Below, piece after piece: positions 15,601 to 25,257 of a DNA stretch of 25,257 nucleotides (positions are counted from its first letter, which is position 1; every line of letters starts with the position of its first letter). Source of the DNA: Marinospirillum sp. (GTDB taxonomy: Bacteria; Pseudomonadota; Gammaproteobacteria; Pseudomonadales; Halomonadaceae); NCBI GenBank assembly GCA_007119985.1, contig SKOQ01000089.1, forward strand, positions 1 to 25,257. Reading direction: 5' to 3'. The position numbers and the translations under genes were made by a program. Below the pieces are notes generated by a model that had not been told where the DNA came from, did not search any database, and worked only from the letters and a program-made list of their open reading frames with translations.

Positions 15601-16273
15601 GCATGACCTCTTCTGGATCGCTGGCTGTCACCACCAGATCAACATGGCGATCTAGCACGTAGAGCCGTCCATCATCGCCCAGAGTTTCACGCGCAATATC
15701 CAGCAGCAGGTTATCTCTCGCTAAAAGCGTTGCACCAAATACGCTCCCTAAAAATACCCCGTCATCACTATGAATGGGGGTATGGATCAAAAACAGAGGT
15801 TCTAAAACAGCTCGGCCGATCAAAGGGGGGGTGATGACGGTTGCTCCTTGGCGCACTTGTTGAAAGTGCTCGCGATCACGAATATCGAGGCCAACTCGGT
15901 TAGCGCGAGTAGGTGAATCAGCAATAACCACCCCCTCTGCATTCGCAACAATGAGGCCGTTATTAAAGTACTCATGCAACATAATGCGTGAATCGAGCAC
16001 TTGCTGAATCTGCTCAGCAGGGTAAAGCGTTTGCCCATCATGGAGCTGATTCACTAACCGCTGCAGCGTTGCAGTGCGGTCCTCTAAATTGGTGTCGATT
16101 CGGTGCGCGACTAACGCAGTAAAGCTCTGCTGGTGATCGATCGCTCTTTCTTGACTGGCATCGTAAACCAACCAATCGACTAAGAAGGCCAGCGTGACAG
16201 CGACAACCAAAATGGAAATAGCATTCACCCACTGTAAACGCTGGCTCAAAGATCGGCGGTAGGCTTTAGGCAT
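12638..16273 (-). CDS. Membrane hybrid kinase: Cache, HAMP, HisKA, HATPase, REC x3, GGDEF
   Basis: 1211 residues. Helix 1 (about 17-37) and helix 2 (about 288-309) flank a periplasmic dCache-like sensor (about 40-285, with GVVIADSPTRANRVGLDIRD). HAMP follows (about 310-362). HisKA has SHEIRTPLNA (H388). The ATPase has N505, DTGIG (537-541) and GGTGLGL (566-572). Three receivers all keep their key residues: D630/D631, D679, K733; E769/D770, D813, K863; D920/D921, D964, K1016. The C-terminal GGDEF domain has MDID (D1082, D1084), the active site GGEEF (1124-1128) and an inhibitory I-site RPGD (R1115, D1118), so it should make cyclic di-GMP with product feedback. A kinase and a diguanylate cyclase in one chain gives it direct output without a separate regulator. 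The ATG at 16273 follows the CBS kinase stop by 11 bp, with a TGGAAA ribosome site. Confidence 0.93.
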   Translation of the reverse strand: MPKAYRRSLSQRLQWVNAISILVVAVTLAFLVDWLVYDASQERAIDHQQSFTALVAHRIDTNLEDRTATLQRLVNQLHDGQTLYPAEQIQQVLDSRIMLHEYFNNGLIVANAEGVVIADSPTRANRVGLDIRDREHFQQVRQGATVITPPLIGRAVLEPLFLIHTPIHSDDGVFLGSVFGATLLARDNLLLDIARETLGDDGRLYVLDRHVDLVVTASDPEEVMLPLAELQQAALLEALAQGDQQGILKGAQGEALVFTSTRLQALDWDVVHLLPADDLLAATQRLIWVISLATLALLFTGAITAGYFIRHHLRPLETAAHNLALREGGSENFTPLKIEHDDEVGFLVGEFNQLLEAQCQQSQLLRTAKEQAEEASQAKSQFLANMSHEIRTPLNAILGLTELQLEEKMNFKSRQRLEQVMRSGRLLLGIVNDLLDFSKIETGHLTLEEAPFDLEDITGHLITLFDLSASSKGLEFVVHVQPQLPKRLLGDALRLSQVLTNLTANAIKFTEQGYVEVSLTESARDEQSVTLEFSVRDTGIGISASQQQQLFQAFQQVDESITRQHGGTGLGLVISQRLIYLMGGSDIQLESRLGEGSCFRFQLRLPLVAADSDQIKLACGDACCRALVVDDQPIARQVLARILQAWGYEVLEAENGEQAIQRVEQELEAGRSLSVILMDWEMPRMNGFDALQHIRQRLDQQQGRLQTPVMLMVSAYDRAEIMEEDETIPYLPKPVQRSTLYNALNHLQPPQSPSSMMMRFCQQSVLVVEDNVINQQVVREQLQQMGLIVQIAENGQEGVDAVAAGGIDLVLMDIQMPVMDGYEATRLIRQQHPDLPIIALTAAALFEDREKALNAGMNDHLGKPFTGEQLFLRLQPWLEVDEQPAVFTQEDQQEEAPHHELRLPQNSFASSPKPTLLIVDDQPANIKVLASLLQQDYRIQAANSGPRALKIARSDTPPDLILLDILMPDMDGYAVCHALKQDPQTSRLPIIFLSALSEAEEEEKGLNMGAVDYITKPFHPSIVQSRIRNHVDLKKKTDLLESMSHIDGLTQVANRRFFDTVLSRESKRLARSHQPLGVIMMDIDYFKPFNDHYGHGQGDTCLIQVAQALQGVIKRPGDLLARYGGEEFVVLLPETDEEGVRQVAEQLRAAVEQLDYPHAYSSVAKQVTLSLGCVSARVDQCSPEALLQRADQALYQAKKAGRNQVAVSASD

Positions 16274-16284
16274 AAAGTTTCCAG

Positions 16285-20100
<3,816 letters not shown>

Positions 20101-20150
20101 AAAAGGGTCTGCCTTTGATCAATCGAACAAAATTCATAGGGCGCACCTTG

Positions 20151-20178
20151 TTATACAGAGGCACTTATACAGAGGCAC
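20151..20178. repeat. Exact 14-bp tandem duplication in the kinase promoter region
   Basis: TTATACAGAGGCAC occurs twice back to back (20151-20164 and 20165-20178). On the minus strand, each unit places a TGTATAA sequence, resembling a -10 box, 51 and 65 bases before the first kinase start. The duplication doubles the candidate -10 element. Confidence 0.7.
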
Positions 20179-20191
20179 TATAGATTGACAC
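20164..20191 (-). promoter_or_regulatory. Promoter candidate for the three-kinase operon
   Basis: Minus strand: GTGTCA (-35, plus positions 20186-20191) and TATAAG (-10, plus positions 20164-20169) with a 16-bp spacer. A second -10-like TATAAC from the downstream repeat unit lies 14 bp nearer the gene. The leader would be about 57 bases. Confidence 0.4.
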
Positions 20192-20242
20192 TTCAGTGAT
20201 TTCGCTATCCCTACGGCAAAATCAAAATATTTTACTGAAGAG

Positions 20243-20424
20243 CCTCTGATGAACGTCATGAGCGCAGGTCAGGGCAGCATTCGTTCCAGACGAATTGCTG
20301 CACTTCCTACATCCATGTAGGTCGCAGGCGAAATTGGACGAAAAAGCGGAGTTTACACGGAGTAAATGAGCATTTTGAGGCCAATTTTAACGCGGCATCA
20401 CCAAGCGCAGTAGTTAACCAGAGG
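20243..20424. repeat. MITE-like intergenic element, full copy B (182 bp)
   Basis: The ends CCTCTGATGAAC and GTTAACCAGAGG are imperfect terminal inverted repeats. Inside are nested pairings: CCTACAT-CC-ATGTAGG (20306-20321), ATTCGT with ACGAAT nearby (from about 20279), TTTAC with GTAAA (about 20352-20366), and AAATTGG with CCAATTT. It has no coding capacity for a transposase. Two shorter relatives occur in the window (20478-20520, 9404-9450), which consist essentially of the two ends joined. The structure suits a non-autonomous mobile repeat or a structured RNA/DNA element. I do not assign it to a named family, although similar structured intergenic repeats are common in marine gammaproteobacteria. 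The rest of the 513-bp gap (20101-20613) holds the kinase promoter region, copy C and no convincing gene. Confidence 0.65.
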
Positions 20425-20477
20425 TTTCCTTACAGTATAGATTAGAATAGCTGAGTCAATGTGACTAAAGCCCTAGG

Positions 20478-20520
20478 GGTCTCTGATCAACGTCACGAGC
20501 GCAATAGTGAATCAAAGACC
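20478..20520. repeat. Internally deleted copy C of the intergenic element
   Basis: GGTCTCTGAT (20478-20487) pairs with ATCAAAGACC (20511-20520), 9 of 10. The 39 bases from 20480 align without a gap (31 of 39) to the left end of copy B up to AGCGCA (20261-20266) joined to the right end from AGCGCA (20404-20409). It therefore looks like a deletion between those two direct hexamers. Confidence 0.65.
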
Positions 20521-20613
20521 TCATCATCTAGAACTCACTGAATACAAGGAGCGACGACAAAATAAGATGCGAACCAAAGGTGCTGAGGCCACAAACAGGG
20601 GCAACGCAAGGAT

Positions 20614-22374
20614 TCAGCGCCCCTGCTGGAACTGTAACTCCGCTAACTGGCGATACAAGGCAGAAGTCTGCAAGAGTTCTTGATGGGTGCCCTGCGCCAC
20701 CAATCGTCCTTGATCCATCACCAAAATGCGATCAGCGGCAATCACGGTCGCAAACCGGTGCGCTATCACTAACGAGGTGCGCCCTTGCATCAACCGATCT
20801 AAAGCCGCTTGCACTCTTTGTTCACTGGCCGCATCCAGCGCGCTGGTGGCTTCATCCAGCAAGAGCACACGCGGGTTACATAAGAGGGCGCGGGCAATCG
20901 CGAGCCTTTGGCGTTGACCACCAGAGAGCTGCACCCCCCCTGGCCCTAACCAGGTCTGCATGCCTTGCGGCAGCGCCTCAATAAAATCCAGTGCCTGAGC
21001 TTCAGCCGCCGCTTGGCGTATTTCTTCGATGCTGGCCTCTGGTCGTCCATAACGTATATTGTCTTCTGCGCTCCCTGTAAACAACACGGGTTCTTGCGCC
21101 ACTAAAGCCAAACAAGATCGTAATGCTTGGGGGTCGAAGTGCTTGATATCCACGCCATCTAAGGTCACCCGCCCTGCAAGAGGATCATAAAAACGCAGCA
21201 AGAGTTTGAGCAGACTGGATTTACCCGCACCCGATGGCCCCACAAGAGCAACGCGCTCTCCTGGCTGTAACACCACCGAGATATCCTCAACAGCCGGTTG
21301 ATCTCTGCGCGATGGATAGGCAAAGGTCACCTGTTCAAAGGCCACTCGCCCCGCTAACGGATCAGGCAAGGCCAGTGGCTGCTCTGGCGCGGCGATAGTG
21401 GGCTGTGCCGCTAAGAGTTCTAATAAACGCTCGGCGGCGCCTGCGGCACGCTGGACCTCTCCGGCAACTTCAGCCAAGGCAGCAATGGCACCGGCCGCAA
21501 TCAATGCATAAAACACAAAAGCGGTTAACTCACCCGGGCTCATACGCCCAGCCAGCACATCATGCCCACCTTGCCATAGAATAATGCCGACAGCCGTGAA
21601 GGTGACTAAAAGGGCAAAGCCGGTCAGCAGCGCACGCTGAAAAATTCTGGCGCGTGCCGCCACAAAAGCCTCTTCAACACGACGACCATACTGCTTTTGA
21701 TCCTCTGCCTCATGATGAAAGGCTTGCAAGGTTTCGATGCCTTGCAAAGCCTCGCCAGCATAGCGGCCAAGCTCTGCCACTTGATCCTGGCTCGAACGAG
21801 AAAGCCGGCGCACTCGTCGCCCAAACCAGATCACCGGCACCACAGTAAGAGGAATCCCCAGCATCACCATCAGCGTCAGCCAGGGGCTGGTCATCAATAA
21901 CAGCAAAACCGCTCCAATAAAGGTCAAGAGATTGCGCAATGCCATCGACAACGAAGAGCCAAACAGGCTTTGCAGCACACTGGTATCCGCCGTCAGTCGG
22001 CTTTGGATTTCACCCGCGCCATTACGAAAGAAGTATTCAGGTTCAAGGGTGAGCAGATGATGAAAAACCTGTGCTCGCAGATCCGCCGCTAAACGCTCGC
22101 CAATCCAGCTCACCAGATAAAAACGACAAGCCGAGGCCAGCGCCATGATCGCGACGACACCAAGCGTGCCCATCAGCGCCCAGTTCAGCCACTGGGCATC
22201 TCCTGATGCAAAACCCCGATCAACGACCAAGCGCAAACCCTGCCCTAATAAAAGCACACCACTGGCCGCCACCACCAAGGCGATTGCTGCCCATAAAAGA
22301 CGCAGTTTATAGGGTTTCAAAAAGTGCAGCAGTGGCAATAGAAGGCGAGGATGCGCGCGCGAAGAAGTGGTCAT
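20614..22374 (-). CDS. MsbA-type ABC exporter (fused membrane and ATPase domains)
   Basis: 586 residues from the ATG at 22374 (GGAAG ribosome site). A longer frame from 22488 is rejected because its extra N-terminus is not typical and it would overlap the start of divergent rarD. The membrane domain (about 1-320) has several hydrophobic helices and the EYFFRNGAGEIQSRLTADTS loop typical of ABC_membrane exporters. The ATPase has Walker A GPSGAGKS (379-386), signature LSGGQ (483-487), Walker B VLLLDEA (503-509, E508) and switch H539, all intact. It would work as a homodimer in the inner membrane exporting lipids, drugs or another hydrophobic substrate; the specific cargo is unclear. It resembles proteobacterial MsbA/multidrug half-transporters, but no lipid A gene is adjacent, so I do not call it MsbA. 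No convincing intrinsic terminator is seen after it. Confidence 0.9.
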   Translation of the reverse strand: MTTSSRAHPRLLLPLLHFLKPYKLRLLWAAIALVVAASGVLLLGQGLRLVVDRGFASGDAQWLNWALMGTLGVVAIMALASACRFYLVSWIGERLAADLRAQVFHHLLTLEPEYFFRNGAGEIQSRLTADTSVLQSLFGSSLSMALRNLLTFIGAVLLLLMTSPWLTLMVMLGIPLTVVPVIWFGRRVRRLSRSSQDQVAELGRYAGEALQGIETLQAFHHEAEDQKQYGRRVEEAFVAARARIFQRALLTGFALLVTFTAVGIILWQGGHDVLAGRMSPGELTAFVFYALIAAGAIAALAEVAGEVQRAAGAAERLLELLAAQPTIAAPEQPLALPDPLAGRVAFEQVTFAYPSRRDQPAVEDISVVLQPGERVALVGPSGAGKSSLLKLLLRFYDPLAGRVTLDGVDIKHFDPQALRSCLALVAQEPVLFTGSAEDNIRYGRPEASIEEIRQAAAEAQALDFIEALPQGMQTWLGPGGVQLSGGQRQRLAIARALLCNPRVLLLDEATSALDAASEQRVQAALDRLMQGRTSLVIAHRFATVIAADRILVMDQGRLVAQGTHQELLQTSALYRQLAELQFQQGR

Positions 22375-22482
22375 AGGCTTCCAAATGGAGTGAAACAAGA
22401 AAAATAGACTCGTCAGCCTAAAATAACACAAGACAGCCGACGCGAGGGTGATAACATACTCTGTTTTTCTGGAGTTGCGCGC

Positions 22483-23358
22483 ATGCAAGGTTTAGCACTG
22501 GCCATCGCTGCCTATGTGATCTGGGGATTCTTCCCGCTATTTTTCCATCAACTGAACTCAGTGCTGCCAACCGAGATTTTGGCGCATCGAGTGATCTGGG
22601 CTTTGGTGTTCACTCTCGGCATGATTATGCTGCTCGGCCAGGCCAAGGGCCTCAGCAAGTTGCTCCGTCAACCACGTGCATTAGGCTGGCTGGCCCTTTC
22701 TGGATTGCTGATCAGCTCCAATTGGCTGGTCTTTATCTGGGCGGTGAGCCAAAACCGTGTGCTGGAAGCCAGCCTTGGGTATTTCATTTCACCCTTGTGC
22801 AGCCTATTAATAGGCTGGCTCCTACTCAAAGAAAAGCAACACCCCTTACAACTCACCGCAGGCGTGATCGCTGCTCTGGCCATCATCTGGGAGTTAGTGA
22901 GCCTAGGGCAGCTGCCGTGGATACCGCTGTTTTTGGCTTTGACTGTCGGCTTTTATGGCCTTGTACGCAAACAGCAGCCTGTCGATTCGATTCAGGGTCT
23001 AACAGTAGAAACGCTGTGGATGCTGCCTTTTGCTCTGGGCTGGTTGATCTGGATGCAGATGGCCGATCTCCCCGTGGTCTTTAGTCATGATGCCCAGCTT
23101 TCTTGGCTGCTGGTCGCCTCTGGGCTGCTGACTGCAACACCCCTGCTACTCTTTGCTGCCGCAGCCCGCCGACTCGATCTTTCTATCGTCGGTTTTATTA
23201 TGTATATCAACCCGATCATACAGTTTACGACTGCGGTCTGGATTCTTGGAGAAAGCTATCCGCCCCAGAGGCTGATCACCTTTTCACTGATTTGGGTGGC
23301 CATGCTGGTGTTTATGTGGGGGCTCTGGCGAGCTAGGCGCAGATCACTGCATTTGTGA
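22483..23358 (+). CDS. rarD: RarD-type EamA/DMT transporter
   Basis: 291 residues with about ten hydrophobic helices, the standard RarD length. Diagnostic stretches are AAYVIWGFFPLFF at the N-terminus, EILAHRVIWAL, SSNWLVFIWAV, EASLGYFISPLCSLLIGW and LFAAAARRLDLSIVGFIMYINP followed by QFTTAVWILGE. RarD belongs to the drug/metabolite transporter superfamily; the name comes from a chloramphenicol-sensitivity phenotype, and the physiological substrate is unsettled. It sits in the inner membrane. The ATG at 22483 has a GGAG site eight bases upstream. It is divergent from the ABC exporter over about 108 bp and ends only 7 bp before the convergent hydrolase stop, with no terminator seen. Confidence 0.92.
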   Translation: MQGLALAIAAYVIWGFFPLFFHQLNSVLPTEILAHRVIWALVFTLGMIMLLGQAKGLSKLLRQPRALGWLALSGLLISSNWLVFIWAVSQNRVLEASLGYFISPLCSLLIGWLLLKEKQHPLQLTAGVIAALAIIWELVSLGQLPWIPLFLALTVGFYGLVRKQQPVDSIQGLTVETLWMLPFALGWLIWMQMADLPVVFSHDAQLSWLLVASGLLTATPLLLFAAAARRLDLSIVGFIMYINPIIQFTTAVWILGESYPPQRLITFSLIWVAMLVFMWGLWRARRRSLHL

Positions 23359-23365
23359 AAAAACC

Positions 23366-25012
23366 TTACGGACTCTGCTGCGCTTGAAAGAAGGATTTCA
23401 GCCGACTGATGCTGTCTTCGTCCCAGCCTTCTGGCTCAGTCAGCCCCAGCCACGCATCAATGTAATGCTCTGGCGCATACTCATGACCAAACCCTTTGGG
23501 TGCGATGCCAAACATGGTATCGGCGCCCAATTGCAACATGGTGACCAGAGGAAACCAACGCAGATCCGGTGAAACATCTGGACCTCTGGGTGCTTTCATC
23601 CAATCAGGTTCAGTCCACGCACTGCCTGGGCTGAAGAAGGTCACTGGATCACTGGCATATTGTAGATACAGCAAGCGGAAGCTACCCCAGTCTTCGGGGG
23701 CGTGATCCCATCCCTGCTCTTGATTCATAAAGCGGACCACGGAACCACCTCGAAAGCTGGGCAACCAAGCCGGTGAGCCTTCATCTCGCTGCGCTGTGAC
23801 GCGCCGCCAAGTGTTGCTGCGAAAGGGAGGACCCGCCCAGAGCGCACCATGGAAGGGATCATCAATAATATCGAACAGATCAAAGGATCGATCGGAGTTC
23901 AGTGAGCCTAGGCTGATGCCAGAGAGATAAAGACGCGGGCGGGTTTCCCTTGGCAGGGTACGCCAATAACCATAAATGCGCGAAAAGACAGCTCGGGCCG
24001 TTTCTTCACCATAAGCCTGATTGGTCATCATCGTTAGTGGGCTGTTCAGGTAGGAGTACTGGACCGCCACACTCGCCACATCGCCACGATGCAAATACTC
24101 CAGCGTATCAATCGAAGAGGCATCGATCCAACCCGTTCCAGTTGGGGTGATCAACAGCAAGAGTGAACGCTCAAAGCCACCGCTGCGCTTGAGTTCCTGC
24201 AAAGCCAGCTCGGCGCGCTGCTGGGGCGTCTCGGCTGAAGCCAGCCCCACATAAACACGTACAGGGGCGGCTGTTTCCTGATCAAAAAACGCACGCAACC
24301 CCGCCTCGCCCGGCCCACCAGCCACAAAGCGTCGACCCTGACGCCCCAGTTCTTCCCAGTTAATCAAGGAGGCATGGCTGCCTGTCTGATAGGCTGCACT
24401 CGGGCGGGGTAAATGATCATCAATCAGCGCATCAAGTTGCTTAAAAGAGTTGTTGGCAGTGCGCATCAGGCCGTTGATCAACACGCCATCAATCACCGAC
24501 CAGAAGAGCAGCAGCACCACGAACAAGCTGGTGAGATAAGAGACTCGCGGCGGCACATAATGCTGCCAACGAAGCGCCAGAAGATGCAGGGTCCACTTGA
24601 ACAAGCGCGCCAGTGCCAGCATCAGCAAAAACACCAGCGCCACAATCAGCCCCAAGAAAAATGGCTGACTATCGGTCAGCAACTCCAGCTCCATCATACC
24701 GCGCAGCGCATTTTGCCACTCTGCTGCCTGTCGAGCGAAATGCAACACAAATATCAGGCACAAGGCACTGGCGACCAGCTGAATAGTGCGCGCCCAGCGC
24801 AGGTGAAGACTAGGTAGCTGTAAATAGGACCAGAGCCAGATCAAGACACTCCCCGCCCCATAACCAGCAGAAAAGGACAGGCCAGACAAGATGCCTTGGA
24901 TCAGAATCGGCCTAGGTAGCAAGGAAGGTGTCAGCGAAAAGGCAAAAAAAACAGTGCCAATCAGCAAGCCAACCACATGAGGGTAAACAAGGGGAGAGGT
25001 CAAATAGCGCAT
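23366..25012 (-). CDS. Membrane alpha/beta hydrolase (Abhydrolase_9-like)
   Basis: 548 residues. The N-terminal third carries several membrane helices (about 12-30, 41-63, 75-93, 117-137, 158-180), including the family motif SLTPSLLPR (26-34). The C-terminal part has VRVYVGLASAETPQQRAELAL (251-271), GGFERSLLLLITPTGTGWID (278-297), EYLHRGDVASVAVQYSYL and the nucleophile elbow SGISLGS (S367 in G-x-S-x-G). This two-part architecture matches proteins annotated as alpha/beta hydrolase with an Abhydrolase_9 N-terminal domain. A serine hydrolase or esterase facing the membrane is expected; its substrate is unknown to me. The ATG at 25012 has only a weak GGAA ribosome site. It starts 58 bp downstream of the tRNA terminator on the same strand and must have its own promoter there or depend on readthrough. 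Confidence 0.85.
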   Translation of the reverse strand: MRYLTSPLVYPHVVGLLIGTVFFAFSLTPSLLPRPILIQGILSGLSFSAGYGAGSVLIWLWSYLQLPSLHLRWARTIQLVASALCLIFVLHFARQAAEWQNALRGMMELELLTDSQPFFLGLIVALVFLLMLALARLFKWTLHLLALRWQHYVPPRVSYLTSLFVVLLLFWSVIDGVLINGLMRTANNSFKQLDALIDDHLPRPSAAYQTGSHASLINWEELGRQGRRFVAGGPGEAGLRAFFDQETAAPVRVYVGLASAETPQQRAELALQELKRSGGFERSLLLLITPTGTGWIDASSIDTLEYLHRGDVASVAVQYSYLNSPLTMMTNQAYGEETARAVFSRIYGYWRTLPRETRPRLYLSGISLGSLNSDRSFDLFDIIDDPFHGALWAGPPFRSNTWRRVTAQRDEGSPAWLPSFRGGSVVRFMNQEQGWDHAPEDWGSFRLLYLQYASDPVTFFSPGSAWTEPDWMKAPRGPDVSPDLRWFPLVTMLQLGADTMFGIAPKGFGHEYAPEHYIDAWLGLTEPEGWDEDSISRLKSFFQAQQSP

Positions 25013-25070
25013 GATTCAAGTTCCATTCTCATTCACTGCGTACCACTTCAGTTCCAGGTGGCCCTTAACG

Positions 25071-25095
25071 CAAAAAACCAGCCCGAAGGCTGGTT
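25071..25095 (-). terminator. Intrinsic terminator of the tRNA-Glu/tRNA-Gly operon
   Basis: On the minus strand AACCAGCC-TTCG-GGCTGGTT forms a perfect eight-base stem with a TTCG tetraloop (plus 25076-25095), followed by a T-run (plus 25072-25077). It begins about ten bases after the CCA end of tRNA-Gly. Confidence 0.9.
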
Positions 25096-25104
25096 CTTAG
25101 AATC

Positions 25105-25179
25105 TGGAGCGGGAAACGAGATTCGAACTCGCGACCCCAACCTTGGCAAGGTTGTGCTCTACCACTGAGCTATTCCCGC
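25105..25179 (-). tRNA. tRNA-Gly (anticodon GCC)
   Basis: 75 bases including an encoded CCA. The acceptor GCGGGAA pairs with TTCCCGC. The D-arm contains AGCTCAGTGGTAGAGC. The anticodon arm AACCTTGCCAAGGTT has GCC in the loop. The T-arm contains GTTCGAATC. It is very close to the Escherichia coli tRNA-Gly(GCC) and follows tRNA-Glu by one base. Confidence 0.97.
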
Positions 25180-25180
25180 T

Positions 25181-25256
25181 TGGCGTCCCATAGGGGGTTC
25201 GAACCCCTGTTACCGCCGTGAAAGGGCGGTGTCCTAGACCACTAGACGAATGGGAC
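25181..25256 (-). tRNA. tRNA-Glu (anticodon TTC)
   Basis: 76 bases including an encoded CCA, ending one base before the window edge. The acceptor GTCCCAT pairs with ATGGGAC. The anticodon arm CCGCCCTTTCACGGCGG presents TTC, and the T-arm has GGTTCGAACCCC. It is co-transcribed with tRNA-Gly; the promoter is outside the window. Confidence 0.97.
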
Positions 25257-25257
25257 A

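Noticed and set aside
20151..20178. CRISPR-like repeat
   Set aside because: Only two adjacent 14-bp units with no spacers and no cas genes.
22375..22488. 38-residue N-terminal extension of the ABC exporter
   Set aside because: The extension does not look like an exporter N-terminus, runs over the intergenic promoter region and would overlap the rarD start; ATG at 22374 has a ribosome site.
24977..25168. 63-codon plus-strand ORF near the right end
   Set aside because: It runs antisense through tRNA-Gly and the terminator; its NEIRTRDPNLG end is the familiar false translation of a tRNA gene.

Overview
The window looks like chromosomal DNA of a gammaproteobacterium. The evidence is the closeness of the proteins to gammaproteobacterial families (RarD, DUF1853, FolE2 with a Zur-type operator, very large hybrid kinases), the tRNA-Glu(UUC)/tRNA-Gly(GCC) pair and base composition near half GC. 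An Oceanospirillales-like marine or halotolerant lineage is my best guess, but this is an inference and not proven by the sequence.

Layout. (1) 1-3055: a partial DUF1853 gene leaves on the minus strand. Divergent from it, only 23 bp away, is an ABC1/UbiB-type kinase-like gene, followed by folE2 (zinc-independent GTP cyclohydrolase). A near-perfect Zur-box palindrome overlaps the stop codon of the kinase-like gene just before folE2, so folE2 is probably induced by zinc starvation. (2) 3114-8952, minus strand: a five-gene operon for an oligopeptide/nickel-type (Opp/Dpp family) ABC importer. Its order is HAD phosphatase, Tat-exported binding protein, two permeases, and a double-ATPase fusion. 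A possible 28-aa leader ORF overlaps the HAD start. (3) 8953-9473: a regulatory stretch with divergent promoter-like sequences around a palindrome, a long leader with direct repeats, a possible 40-aa plus-strand ORF and a short repeat element. (4) 9474-20100, minus strand: an operon of three giant hybrid sensor kinases. The first (CBS x4, PAS x3, HK, REC, HPt) and third (PAS x4, HK, REC, degenerate REC) show no membrane segment. The middle one is membrane-bound (Cache, HAMP, HK, REC x3, GGDEF) and makes the only obvious output, cyclic di-GMP. (5) 20101-20613: an intergenic region with a duplicated promoter segment, a 182-bp MITE-like repeat and a 43-bp internally deleted derivative of it. (6) 20614-25257: an MsbA-type ABC exporter, rarD, a membrane alpha/beta hydrolase of the Abhydrolase_9 type, and a tRNA-Glu/tRNA-Gly operon ending in a clear intrinsic terminator.

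How it may work together. The three kinases lie 11-26 bp apart and share one promoter region. Only the first carries an HPt domain and only the second has an enzymatic output, so they plausibly form one phosphorelay that combines cytoplasmic energy or nucleotide state (CBS), periplasmic ligand (Cache) and PAS signals, plus a possible thiol/metal signal through a cysteine-repeat insert in the third, to set c-di-GMP. The least expected sequence features are that cysteine hexad-repeat insertion inside an ATPase domain, the three-copy intergenic repeat family with a readable deletion history, and the small ORF overlapping the head of the importer operon.
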